Origin: Thermus sp. 2.9
GTDB lineage: Bacteria; Deinococcota; Deinococci; Deinococcales; Thermaceae
Assembly (NCBI RefSeq): GCF_000794385.1
Contig: NZ_JTJB01000003.1
Location: forward strand, 124,001 to 188,000
DNA length: 64,000 bases
Reading direction: 5' to 3'
The notes under the pieces are model-generated. The model searched no databases, was not told where the DNA came from, and worked only from the letters and a program-made list of their open reading frames with translations. A program made the translations under genes and the position numbers. Positions 18,499 through 27,231 of the stretch are shown here, piece after piece (positions within the stretch are counted from its first letter, which is position 1; each line of letters begins with the position of its first letter).

Positions 18499-18513
18499 GG
18501 TTGCGGTGAAAGC

Positions 18514-18579
18514 CTATGCGGACCGCAGGGCGCCCCCGGCGGGATAATAAAAGCCGAAGTAGCGCCCTGGTCTCCGCAT
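18514..18579 (-). CDS. Phe/Tyr leader peptide of the aroF-tyrA operon (21 aa)
   Basis: A 21-codon frame starting ATG 18577-18579, with GGGGG four bases upstream, and ending TAG 18514-18516. The peptide begins MRRPGR, then YFGFYY, then PAGGALRSA: five aromatic codons (TAC, TTC, TTT, TAT, TAT at codons 7, 8, 10, 11, 12) in a row of six. TTT and TAT are unusual in this GC-rich genome. Codons 4-6 form attenuator segment 1 (CAGGGCGC, 18562-18569), pairing with GCGCCCTG (18526-18533), extended by ATGCGGA with TCCGCAT. A ribosome stalled on the aromatic codons would cover segment 1 and free segment 2 for the antiterminator. The role is inferred from this architecture. Confidence 0.8.
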   Translation of the reverse strand: MRRPGRYFGFYYPAGGALRSA

Positions 18580-18589
18580 ATTGCCCCCA

Positions 18590-18619
18590 AGTTTAGGGGG
18601 TGGCCCCATGGCCTGTCAA
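18590..18619 (-). promoter_or_regulatory. Promoter of the aroF leader
   Basis: Consensus -35 TTGACA (18614-18619), 18-base spacer, -10 TAAACT (18590-18595). The predicted start is only a few bases before the leader ATG at 18579. The promoter lies in the 3' end of the VOC gene. Confidence 0.75.
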
Positions 18620-19360
18620 CCGCACCCGTATCCCCACGGGGTCCAGGAGGGTTTCCTCGCGTCCTTTGGGGTCCAAGAGGGTGTAGCCCACAAGCCCCGT
18701 GGCCCCTTCTGGAGCCCTCCTTGGCCCCGCCCAGGTGTTGGCCCCCACGTGGTGGTGGTAGCCGTCCCAGGCGAAGAAGAGGGCCCCGGGGTAGGTGCGC
18801 AAGGTGACCTCCATCCCAAGCCTTCCGGCGAAGAAGGTTTCGGCCTCGCCCAGGTCCGCCACGTGCAGGTGGAGGTGGCCGAGGAGGGTTTCCGGGGCCA
18901 GGGGGGTGGCCTTGGGGTTTTCCGCCAGGAGCCTTTCCAGGTTTAGGGGGGCGGTGAACATCAAAGGCCCTTTGGGCCACTCCCCCTGGGGGCGGTCCCG
19001 GTAGAGCTCGAGGCCGTTCCCCTCAGGGTCGCGGAAGTAAAGGGCCTCGGAAACCCCGTGGTCCGCCGCCCCCTCAAAGAAGGCCCCGGCTTCCAGGAGC
19101 CTGCGGCAAACCCCGGCCAAGGCCCTGCGGTTCGGGAGGAGGAGGGCGAAGTGGTAAAGGCCCAGGGAGGGGTAGGGCCTTAGGGGGGCCTTGGGGTCGT
19201 GGTGAAGCTCTAGGCAAAACCCCTTCCCTTGGGGAAAGAGGCGGAAAAAAGGGGGGTCTTCCTCCACCTCTAGCCCCAGAAGGTCCCGGTAAAACCCCAA
19301 GGCGGCCCCCAGGTCCCGCACCCTTAGGGCCAGGGAAAGGAGCCGCCTGGGAAAGGGCAT
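18593..19360 (-). CDS. VOC family protein with two glyoxalase/ring-cleavage dioxygenase-type domains
   Basis: 255 residues made of two vicinal-oxygen-chelate modules. Domain 1 (LALRVRDLGAALGFYRDLLG) ends with FRDPEGNGLELYRD. Domain 2 (HLHLHVADLGEAETFFAGRL) contains YHHHVGANTW. The arrangement is that of CatE-like catechol 2,3-dioxygenase homologues, with candidate metal ligands in LYHFALL, ELYRD and HLHLHV. Substrate is unknown. Its ATG overlaps the stop of yceI by one base, so it is second in the yceI operon. Confidence 0.85.
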   Translation of the reverse strand: MPFPRRLLSLALRVRDLGAALGFYRDLLGLEVEEDPPFFRLFPQGKGFCLELHHDPKAPLRPYPSLGLYHFALLLPNRRALAGVCRRLLEAGAFFEGAADHGVSEALYFRDPEGNGLELYRDRPQGEWPKGPLMFTAPLNLERLLAENPKATPLAPETLLGHLHLHVADLGEAETFFAGRLGMEVTLRTYPGALFFAWDGYHHHVGANTWAGPRRAPEGATGLVGYTLLDPKGREETLLDPVGIRVRLTGHGATP

Positions 19361-19896
19361 TACCGGGCCACCGCCTCCTGCGCCTTTACCGCTTCGGTGT
19401 CCACGCTAAAGCGCACCTCTTCCCCCACCAGCACCCCGCCCATTTCCAGGGGCACGTTCCAGGTGAGGCCGAAGTCCTTGCGGTTGAGCTTGCCCTCAAA
19501 GTGGGCCGCGATGCGCTCGTTGCCCCAGGGGTCCTTGGCGGGGCCATGGGTTTCCACCTCAAAGGAAAGGGGCCGGGTCACGCCGCGGATGGTCACCTCC
19601 CCTTCCACGCGGTAGCGCCCCTCGCCCAGGGGGGTGATCTTCTCGCTCCGGAAGACGATCTCGGGGTGGTTTTCCACGTCCAGGAAATCAGGCGAGCGCA
19701 GGTGGTTATCCCGGTCCGCCACCCCGGTGTGGATGCTCCTGGCGTCCAGGCGGGCTTCCACCCGAAGGGGCTTGCCGCCTTCGTCCGTTTCCACGTACCC
19801 CTCCTTGAGGTTCAGGGTGCCCTTTACCGTGGCGATCATCATGTGCCGTACGGCGAACTCCACGCTGGTGTGGGTGGGGTCCAGGTTCCAACGCAT
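19360..19896 (-). CDS. YceI family protein (lipocalin-like, polyisoprenoid-binding)
   Basis: 178 residues starting MRWNLDPTHTSVEFAVRHMM, the exact family opening. YceI proteins form a beta-barrel that binds isoprenoids such as polyprenyl quinones. No signal peptide, so cytoplasmic, as in the Thermus homologue whose structure is known. ATG at 19896 was chosen over an upstream in-frame ATG because it has a GAGGAGG site and matches the family start. Located next to menaquinone genes, which may be relevant for a quinone-binding protein. Confidence 0.92.
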   Translation of the reverse strand: MRWNLDPTHTSVEFAVRHMMIATVKGTLNLKEGYVETDEGGKPLRVEARLDARSIHTGVADRDNHLRSPDFLDVENHPEIVFRSEKITPLGEGRYRVEGEVTIRGVTRPLSFEVETHGPAKDPWGNERIAAHFEGKLNRKDFGLTWNVPLEMGGVLVGEEVRFSVDTEAVKAQEAVAR

Positions 19897-19927
19897 ACAC
19901 ACCTCCTCGGGCCCTCGGCCCAGTAGA

Positions 19928-19960
19928 ATATTATCTAAAGCGCTATATGAAGTCAAGCGC
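19928..19960 (-). promoter_or_regulatory. yceI promoter with flanking AGCGC inverted repeats
   Basis: -35 TTGACT (19951-19956), 17-base spacer, -10 TAATAT (19928-19933). The -35 is bracketed by GCGCT (19940-19944) and AGCGC (19956-19960), an inverted repeat with 11 bases between that could be an operator. It lies at the 3' end of mqnA. Confidence 0.65.
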
Positions 19961-20770
19961 TAGCTGGGTAGTACGTGGGCTGGAAGGGAAGCCCCAAGGC
20001 CTCGGCGAAGGCCTTTAGGCCCAGCCGGTCGGGCTCCTCCAGGTGGTAGCGGAAGTTCCAAAGGTAGTGCTGCAGGAGGGCGGGGTTCACGCCAAGCCGC
20101 TTCCCTTCCGCCTCCGCTACCTCCTTAAGCCGGCCCAAGCCCTCCCGCCTCGCCCGCCTGAGGGCCTGCACCAGGGCCTTGGGGGGAGGGTTTTCCTTGC
20201 GGTAGGCCCAGACGGCGAAGACGAAGGGGAGGTGGGTCCTTTGGAACCAAAGGGCCGAGAGGTCCACCACCTCCACCCCGCCGAAGCGGGTGGGAAGAAC
20301 ATGGGGGGTTTCGGGAAGCTCGGGTAGGAGGCTGGCATAAGCTTTTATGGCTCGGTCGCCGATGAGGAGGACGCCGTCGTACCTTTCCAAGAGTTCCAAG
20401 CCCCCCTCCACCTGGGCGTAGCTGGGGGTTAGCCCCTTTTCCCGTAGGAGGAGCTTGAGGAGTTCCACGCTGGTGGCGCTTTCCGTGGTGAGGGCCACCT
20501 GCTTTAGGGCCTCGAGGGGCACCTTGTGGAAAAGGTTCACGGAGTACACCCGGCCCAACACCGCCACGGAGAAATCGGGAAGGAGGCCGAGGACGTCTTG
20601 GTGCTTCAGGTAGAAGTAGCTGGAAACCAGGGAAAGCCCCACCTCCCCCGAAAGTACCATGCGGTTCAGCTCCGCCGGCACCCCGTGGCGGAGGAGAAAC
20701 CCATCCGCTTCCAGAAAGCGGTGGAGGGGGGCGGTGTTGGCGTAAAGAGGCACCCCCAGGACGTAGGCCA

Positions 20771-20771
<1 letters not shown>
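19953..20771 (-). CDS. mqnA: Chorismate dehydratase MqnA (futalosine pathway)
   Basis: First step of menaquinone synthesis by the futalosine route, converting chorismate to 3-enolpyruvoyl-benzoate. 272 residues with a periplasmic-binding-protein-like fold: PLYANTAPLHRF near the N terminus, GEVGLSLVSSYFYL, TTESATSVELLKLLL and LLIGDRAIKAY are family motifs. The ATG overlaps the mqnE stop by one base. Thermus uses the futalosine pathway, as known for T. thermophilus. Confidence 0.93.
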
Positions 20772-21889
<1,118 letters not shown>

Positions 21890-21899
21890 GGGGGGCAGT

Positions 21900-22565
21900 C
21901 TACTCCCCGCCGAGGCGCCTGACCAGGGCCTCCACCTCTTTTTGCCTTCCCCCCACGCTCTTTTGGGGGAGGAGGTTCCTAAGGTAGCGGTCGGTGAGGA
22001 GGAGGTCCACGTAGGGGTAGACCGTGGCCGCCATCACCGCATCCAGGAGGTCGGAGGGGCGGGGTTTGCGGGTGGGGTCCGTGGCCATGCGGGCTAAGAG
22101 CTCCGCCAGGAGGCGGACGAAGGGGACCTCCTTCAGGCCGGTGCGGGCCAGGATCTCCCGGCGGGCGGTTTCTTGGGCCTCGAGGAAGGGAAGCCCCCTA
22201 AGGCCCTCGGGAAGGCCCAGGAAAGGGGAGAGGTCCGCCGGCTCCTCCCAACTTCCCCCCCGCCAGAGAAGGTCTTCCCGGTAAAGGCCCCGGCCCTGCC
22301 GCCAGGCCACCTCCGGCCACGGGCGCACCCAGTACCCGTGGGAAAGCTCGCCGAAGACGGCCTTAAGGGCGGGGAGGAGGTAGCCCACCTTTTCCTCGGG
22401 GCCCCTTTGCGGGTGAAGGGTTTCCAGGACGTGAAAGGGGCTGGGCGGGGCCAGGGCCTTTCCCTTTAGGGCCTCATAGAGCCTGCCAAAGGCCTCGTGG
22501 CCCGGCTGGCCCAGGAGGTGCTTGGCCATGCGGCTGGCATAGTTTTGGTCCAGGTAGGCGAGCAC
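21900..22565 (-). CDS. Hypothetical PIN-like protein (221 aa)
   Basis: No firm family. It begins VLAYLDQNYASRMAKHLLG, like the first acidic strand of PIN-type nucleases, and near the end has PSDLLDAVMAATVYPYVDLLLTDR, with acidic residues where PIN domains carry the second half of the active site. GTG at 22563-22565 is preferred to an upstream frame opening because it has an AAGGAG site and overlaps the yqhA stop by one base. It ends 10 bases before mqnE. No antitoxin-like neighbour, so a toxin role is not supported. Confidence 0.65.
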   Translation of the reverse strand: MLAYLDQNYASRMAKHLLGQPGHEAFGRLYEALKGKALAPPSPFHVLETLHPQRGPEEKVGYLLPALKAVFGELSHGYWVRPWPEVAWRQGRGLYREDLLWRGGSWEEPADLSPFLGLPEGLRGLPFLEAQETARREILARTGLKEVPFVRLLAELLARMATDPTRKPRPSDLLDAVMAATVYPYVDLLLTDRYLRNLLPQKSVGGRQKEVEALVRRLGGE

Positions 22566-23008
22566 TACTCCTTGGCCTTGGCGAGCCAAAGCGCCCCCGC
22601 CAAGAGGGCCACCCCCCCGGCGAAGAGGAGGAAGTCCAGGGCGCTATTGGGTTTGAAGCCCAGGGCCCTCTCAAAGAACTTCACCACCAGGATCATGACG
22701 ATCACCTGCCCCAGTTTGGCCTTGAGGTCGGAGAGGCTTGCCACCGCCAGGATGTTCCCCATGGGAAGCTCCAAGGGGCGGATGAAAAGCTCAAAGAGGC
22801 CCAGGGAGAAAAGGAGAAAAACGGCGGCCAAAAGGGCCAGGTCCACCGCCCCCACCAAGGCGGGGAGGGCTTCTTCCAGGGGGTGGAAAAGGGCCTTTAC
22901 GGCCTCAAAAAAAGCGTTCCAGGCGAAGTAGGAGGCCCCGAGGAGAAGCCCCGCCACCGGCAGGAGCATAACCCAACGGACCAGGTTGGCGAAGGGTTCC
23001 AGGCGCAT
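22565..23008 (-). CDS. YqhA family (UPF0114) membrane protein
   Basis: 147 residues with four hydrophobic segments. The family signature is GLFELFIRPLELPMGNILAV and SLSDLKAKLGQVIVMILVVKFFE. Function of YqhA proteins is not established. It starts 3 bases after the stop of the LacI-type regulator and overlaps the PIN-like gene by one base, so all three probably share a transcript. Confidence 0.88.
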   Translation of the reverse strand: MRLEPFANLVRWVMLLPVAGLLLGASYFAWNAFFEAVKALFHPLEEALPALVGAVDLALLAAVFLLFSLGLFELFIRPLELPMGNILAVASLSDLKAKLGQVIVMILVVKFFERALGFKPNSALDFLLFAGGVALLAGALWLAKAKE

Positions 23009-23011
23009 GGC

Positions 23012-24044
23012 TTAGGGCACGTAGGGTACGGCGGGCGGGGTCCCGGTGGAGGCCCGCTCAATCAAAAGGGGTTCAAACCGCACCTCCCGCGGGGGGCCGG
23101 CGTAGCCCTGCATCCTCTCCAAGAGGAGCTGGGCCGCCTTGGCCCCCATGGCCTCCACGGGCTGGGCGATGGTGGAAAGCCCCACTTCCTGGGTGAAGGG
23201 GTGGCCGTCAAACCCCAGGACCCGCACCTCCTTGCCCAGGGTGAGGCCGAGCCGCCCCGCCTCCTCCAAGACCCCCAGGGCCACCTGGTCGGCCCCGGCG
23301 AAGACGTTGAGGGGTGGGGAGCTTTTCTCCAGGAAGTACCGAAGGGCGAGCCGCCCCCCTTCGGGGGATAGGCGGGTGGTGTAGAGGTGCTCCTCCGGGA
23401 AAGGCCGCCCCCGCTCCTTGAGCGCCTGCAAAAACCCCGCCATGCGCTCGGCGAAGACCGTGTGGCGGAAGGCCCGGTCGGGCTCCTCCTCCACCTTCAC
23501 GGCGAAGATGGCCCCGGGGAAGCGGGCCAGGTAGGCCCCCGCCAGGTGGCCGCCAGGAAGTTGTCCAGGTAGACGGAGTCGTACCGGGGGTTTTGGCGTC
23601 CACCAGGACCACGGGCCGGTCCGTGGGGAGCCTGCCCCCTTCAAAGTGCTCCGTGAGGTCGTAGGAGGCCAGAATGAGGCCGTCCGTGAGGTAGGCCAGG
23701 GTGTGGCTTTCCAGGTAGCGCCTAAGCCGGGCCTCGGAGAGGATGGGGAAGAGGGCCAGGTCGTAGCGCTTTTCCAGGAGGACGCTTTCTATCCCCTCAA
23801 TGAGCCTGCGGTAGAACTCCGTGGCCACGAAGGGGAGGAGGACGCTCACCGTGTAGCTCCTTCCCCCGGCGATCCTGCGGGCGTGGGGGTTGGGGGTGTA
23901 GCCCAGTTCCTCCATGGCCCTCAGGACCCGGGCCCGGGTTTCCGGGCGCACCGCCGGGTGGTTGTTGAGCACGCGGCTCACCGTGCCCAGGCCCACGCCG
24001 GCCCGGGCGGCCACCTCGTGGATGGTGGGCTTTTTCTTTCTCAT
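23012..24044 (-). pseudogene. LacI/GalR-family transcriptional regulator, broken by two single-base deletions in this sequence
   Basis: The helix-turn-helix (TIHEVAARAGVGLGTVSRVL) and the sugar-binding-like domain (SYTVSVLLPF ... VLGFDGHPFTQEVGLSTIAQP) are both well preserved but lie in different frames. Restoring one A in the AAAA run (23591-23594, T on the plus strand) gives DAKNPRYDSVYLDNFL, and restoring one G at about 23563 brings in GGHLAGAYLARFPGAIF and the rest. ATG 24044 starts MRKKKPTIHEVA. With both bases restored it would be about 345 residues, normal for the family. Effector unknown. LacI-type operators lie just upstream. Confidence 0.85.
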
Positions 24045-24059
24045 GGCCTGGTCCCGTGG

Positions 24060-24084
24060 TGGAAGCGCTTCATGGAAACTTCCA
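24060..24084. promoter_or_regulatory. Two LacI-type operator palindromes
   Basis: TGGAAGCGCTTCA (24060-24072) is a palindrome with the central CG typical of LacI/GalR operators. It is followed directly by TGGAAACTTCCA (24073-24084). They lie 16-40 bases upstream of the regulator's own ATG and in front of the divergent plsY-like gene, suggesting autoregulation. Confidence 0.65.
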
Positions 24085-24128
24085 CCCTCAGGATAGAGCA
24101 AAAGGGGGTCTTCCGCAAGAATGGGGGC

Positions 24129-24659
24129 ATGGGGTACGTGCTCCTGGCCTACCTCATGGGTTCCTTGGTGGGGGGGCTTCTCTTTTATCCCGAGATCCGG
24201 GGGAAGGATCTTCCCGGGGGCTCCGGGGTCTTCCGGAAAAAGGGACCTTGGGCGGCGCTGGGGGTGGTGCTCTTTGACGTGGGCAAAGGGGTTTTGGTGG
24301 GCCTTTTAACCCCGCTGGCCTGGCGCCCGTGGGCGGGGGCGGCCTTGGTGGCGGGGCACACCTGGCCCCTTTTCTTCCGCTTCCGGGGGGGCGGGGGGAT
24401 CGCGCCCTCCTTGGGGTTTTTCCTAGCCTGGTTCCCCCGGGAGGCCCTCCTTTCCACCCTTTTCGCCCTCCTGGTGGCTGGGGTTTACCACCTCCTTTGG
24501 TGGCGCAGGCGGCGGGGGGTCTACCCCATCCCCTTCGGGGCCGCCTTCGGCTACCTGGCCTTCTTCCTCTTGGCCCCCGAGGAAGGGCGGCTTGCCGTCC
24601 TCTTGGTGGCCCTGGTGGTGGGCTTAAGGGGCCTACAAATCCTAAGGGGAAGGTGGTAG
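24129..24659 (+). CDS. PlsY-like glycerol-3-phosphate acyltransferase
   Basis: 176-residue membrane protein of the PlsY family, which transfers acyl groups from acyl phosphate to glycerol 3-phosphate. Family landmarks are LLAYLMGSLVGGLLF, GGSGVFRKKGPWAALGVVL, HTWPLFFRFRGGGGIAPSLG. Two catalytic motifs differ from the usual GSGNIGATNV and GGKGVAT: here GGSGVFRKKG and GGGGIAP, so the conserved Asn and Lys are missing. It may be a diverged paralogue with altered substrate. ATG 24129 is preceded by AAGAAT at 6 bases. Confidence 0.78.
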   Translation: MGYVLLAYLMGSLVGGLLFYPEIRGKDLPGGSGVFRKKGPWAALGVVLFDVGKGVLVGLLTPLAWRPWAGAALVAGHTWPLFFRFRGGGGIAPSLGFFLAWFPREALLSTLFALLVAGVYHLLWWRRRRGVYPIPFGAAFGYLAFFLLAPEEGRLAVLLVALVVGLRGLQILRGRW

Positions 24660-24668
24660 CTTTGGGGC

Positions 24669-25463
24669 ATGAAGATCCTCCGGTTTAACGGCGGAAGCTG
24701 GGGCATCCTGGAAGGGGAGGTGGTCCTGGAAACGGACGGCCCCGGGGGAAACCCCACGGGCCGGCGCTACGATCTGGCCTCGGTGCGGCTTCTGGTGCCG
24801 GCGACCCCTAGCAAGATCGTCTGCGTGGGGCGAAACTACCGGGAGCACATCCGGGAGATGGGGCACGACTTCGGCCACGACCTGCCAAAGGAGCCGGGGC
24901 TTTTCCTCAAGGCCCCCAACACCCTGGCCCACCCGGGCAACCCCATGGACCCGTGGAACACGGGGGACGCCGTGCCTTACCCCTTCTTCACCGAGGAGCT
25001 CCACTACGAGGGGGAGCTTGCCGTGGTGGTGGGCGACCGCATGCGCAACGTTCCCCCCGAGAAGGCCTTGGACCACGTGCTCGGTTACACCGTGGCCGTG
25101 GACATCACCGCCCGGGACGCCCAGAAAAAGGACCTGCAGTGGGTGCGGGCCAAGAGCGCCGACAAGTTCCTGCCCCTGGGGCCTTGGCTGGAGACCGATC
25201 TGGATCCGCAGAACGTCTGGCTCCGCACCTACGTGAACGGGGAGCTCCGGCAGGAGGGGCACACTTCCCAAATGATCTTTAGCGTGGCGGAGATCCTTGC
25301 TTACATCTCCACCTTCATGACCCTCGAGCCCTTGGACGTGGTCCTCACGGGCACCCCAGAAGGGGTGGGTGCCCTAAAGCCCGGGGACCGGTTGGAGGTG
25401 GCGGTGGAGGGGGTGGGGACCCTCCACACCCGCATCGGCCCCAAGGAGGAGCGGCCGTGGTGA
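24669..25463 (+). CDS. Fumarylacetoacetate hydrolase (FAH) family protein
   Basis: 264 residues. The FAH catalytic domain has [17 protein letters not shown], the metal-binding [16 protein letters not shown] (two Glu spaced E-x-E), [14 protein letters not shown], and [15 protein letters not shown]. Members are hydrolases, hydratases or decarboxylases of diketo acids and oxaloacetate; the substrate here cannot be told. TAGCTT lies 6 bases before the ATG. The next gene starts within its last codons. Confidence 0.9.
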   Translation: MKILRFNGGSWGILEGEVVLETDGPGGNPTGRRYDLASVRLLVPATPSKIVCVGRNYREHIREMGHDFGHDLPKEPGLFLKAPNTLAHPGNPMDPWNTGDAVPYPFFTEELHYEGELAVVVGDRMRNVPPEKALDHVLGYTVAVDITARDAQKKDLQWVRAKSADKFLPLGPWLETDLDPQNVWLRTYVNGELRQEGHTSQMIFSVAEILAYISTFMTLEPLDVVLTGTPEGVGALKPGDRLEVAVEGVGTLHTRIGPKEERPW

Positions 25464-26357
25464 GGGTGTTGGACCTGGGGTTTCAGGGGGCGGAGAGGGT
25501 CATCGCCAGTTTCCTCCTGGAGACCCCCATAGGTCCGGTCCTGATAGAAACGGGCCCCGAGAGCACCTACCCCCGCCTGGTGGAACGGCTTAAGGCCCAC
25601 GGGGTGGAGCTCGAGGCGGTGCGCCACGTCTTCGTCACCCACATCCACCTGGACCACGCCGGGGCCGCTTGGCGGCTGGCCGAGGCTGGGGCCACGGTCT
25701 ACGTTCCACCCCAAGGGGGCGCCGCACCTGGTGGACCCTTCCCGGCTCCTGGCCTCGGCGGAGCGCATCTATGGGGCGCTCCTCAAGCCCCTCTGGGGGG
25801 AGCTTAGGGGCATCCCCCCGGAGCGGGTGCGGGTCCTGGAGGACGGGGAGGTGGTGGACCTGGGCGGGGTGAAGGTGCAGGCCCTGGAAACCCTGGGCCA
25901 CGCCTCCCACCACCACGCCTATCGGGTGGATGGGGTGGTCTTCGCCGGGGACATCGCCGGGGTGCGCATCGCCCCGGGGCCGGTGCTTCCCCCCACCCCT
26001 CCCCCCGACATCCACCTGGAAAGCTGGTACGCCTCCTTGGACCGGCTTCTGGCCTTGCGCCCGGAGGCCCTTTACCTCACCCACTTCGGCGCCTACCAGG
26101 ACGTGGAGGAACACCTCTTGGCCCTGCGCCACGTCTTGGAGGAGTGGGCAGGCTGGACGCTAAGCCGCCTCAAGGAGGGGCTTTCGCCGGAGGAGCTCAC
26201 CCGGCGCTTTGAGGCCTACTGGCGGGAGGGCCTGAAGCGGGCGGGGGTGGACGAGGCGGGGATGCGCCTTTACGAGCTCGCCGACCCTCCGTACATGAAC
26301 CTGCAGGGCCTGGCGCGCTACTGGCAGAAGCACCATCCCGAGGCCTTGGAGGGCTGA
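25457..26357 (+). pseudogene. MBL-fold metallo-hydrolase, frameshifted in this sequence
   Basis: Metallo-beta-lactamase fold hydrolase. The first frame carries the zinc motif THIHLDHAGAA, the second carries LGHASHHHAYRVDGVVFAGDIAG and LTHFGAY. They join if one C is removed at 25706-25707 (GTTCCACCCC to GTTCACCCC), giving VYVHPKGAPHLVDPSRLLA. Unlike the other indels in this window, this one is an insertion. The intact form would be about 300 residues and start at 25457 inside the FAH gene. Substrate unknown. Confidence 0.82.
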
Positions 26358-26358
26358 G

Positions 26359-27231
26359 ATGGCCTGGCCCTTTCCCCTGGGCCGCCCGGCCCGGATGGCG
26401 GTCTTGGCCTCGGGCCGGGGGACGAACTTGATGGCCCTCCTCCAGGCCTTCCCTCCCGGCAACCCCTTGGGGGAGGTGGTGCTGGTGCTTTCCGACAACC
26501 CCGAGGCCCTGGCCCTAAAGCGGGCGAGGGAGGGGGGTGTGGAGGCGGTGGCCCTGCCCTGGCGGGGGCGGCGGGCCTTTGAAGGGGAGGCCTTGGCCCG
26601 CCTCGAGGCCAAGGGGGTGGACGTGGTCCTCCTGGCTGGATTCATGCGCCTCCTTTCCCCGGGCTTCGTGGAGAGGTGGTACGGCCGCCTCCTCAACATC
26701 CACCCTTCCCTCCTCCCCGCCTACCCCGGCCTCCACGTGCACCGGCGGGTTTTGGAGGCGGGGGAAAAGGAAACGGGCTCCACGGTGCACTTCGTGGACC
26801 AGGGGATGGACACCGGGCCCATCGTCCTCCAGGGGCGGGTGCCCATCCTCCCCGGGGACCGGGAGGAGGAGGTGGAGGCGCGGGTCCTGCGCCTGGAGCA
26901 CTGGCTTTACCCCAGGGCGGTGCGCCTCCTCCTCCTGGGCCTGGCCCGCCCCCCCGAGGCCTTCGGCGGGCTTAGGGAGGCCCTCTACGCCCTTACCCCG
27001 GGGGAGCGGGCCCTATGGGCCCGGGCCCTTTCCGCCCTCGCCCTTTGGGGCCGGGAGGACCTCTGGCCCGAGGCCTTGGGGCCTTCCCGCAACCCTTGGG
27101 TGCGGGGAGCCCTTCTCCTCGCCCACCTCCTCGCCGCGCCCCACCTGCCCCTGGAGGAGGAACTCGCCGCCTTGCCCGAGGTGGGGGAGGCGGCCCTGGC
27201 CCTTTGGAAGCGGGTAGAATCCCCTCTATGA
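26359..27231 (+). CDS. purN: Phosphoribosylglycinamide formyltransferase with C-terminal extension
   Basis: Third step of purine synthesis: formylation of GAR using 10-formyltetrahydrofolate. 290 residues; about 200 form the PurN domain with RMAVLASGRGTNLMAL, LAGFMRLLSPGF, the catalytic NIHPSLLPAY and GSTVHFVDQGMDTGPI. The remaining 90 residues are a helical, Leu/Ala-rich extension not found in standard PurN. The 3' end overlaps purD, which performs the preceding step. Confidence 0.93.
   Translation: MAWPFPLGRPARMAVLASGRGTNLMALLQAFPPGNPLGEVVLVLSDNPEALALKRAREGGVEAVALPWRGRRAFEGEALARLEAKGVDVVLLAGFMRLLSPGFVERWYGRLLNIHPSLLPAYPGLHVHRRVLEAGEKETGSTVHFVDQGMDTGPIVLQGRVPILPGDREEEVEARVLRLEHWLYPRAVRLLLLGLARPPEAFGGLREALYALTPGERALWARALSALALWGREDLWPEALGPSRNPWVRGALLLAHLLAAPHLPLEEELAALPEVGEAALALWKRVESPL

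Noticed and set aside
21900-22565. PIN-domain toxin of a toxin-antitoxin pair
   Set aside because: At 221 residues it is long for VapC, and no small antitoxin gene precedes it; its neighbours are yqhA and mqnE.
24551-24757. Extra gene opposite the plsY-FAH junction
   Set aside because: It overlaps two real plus-strand genes and has no promoter, ribosome binding site or recognisable motif.
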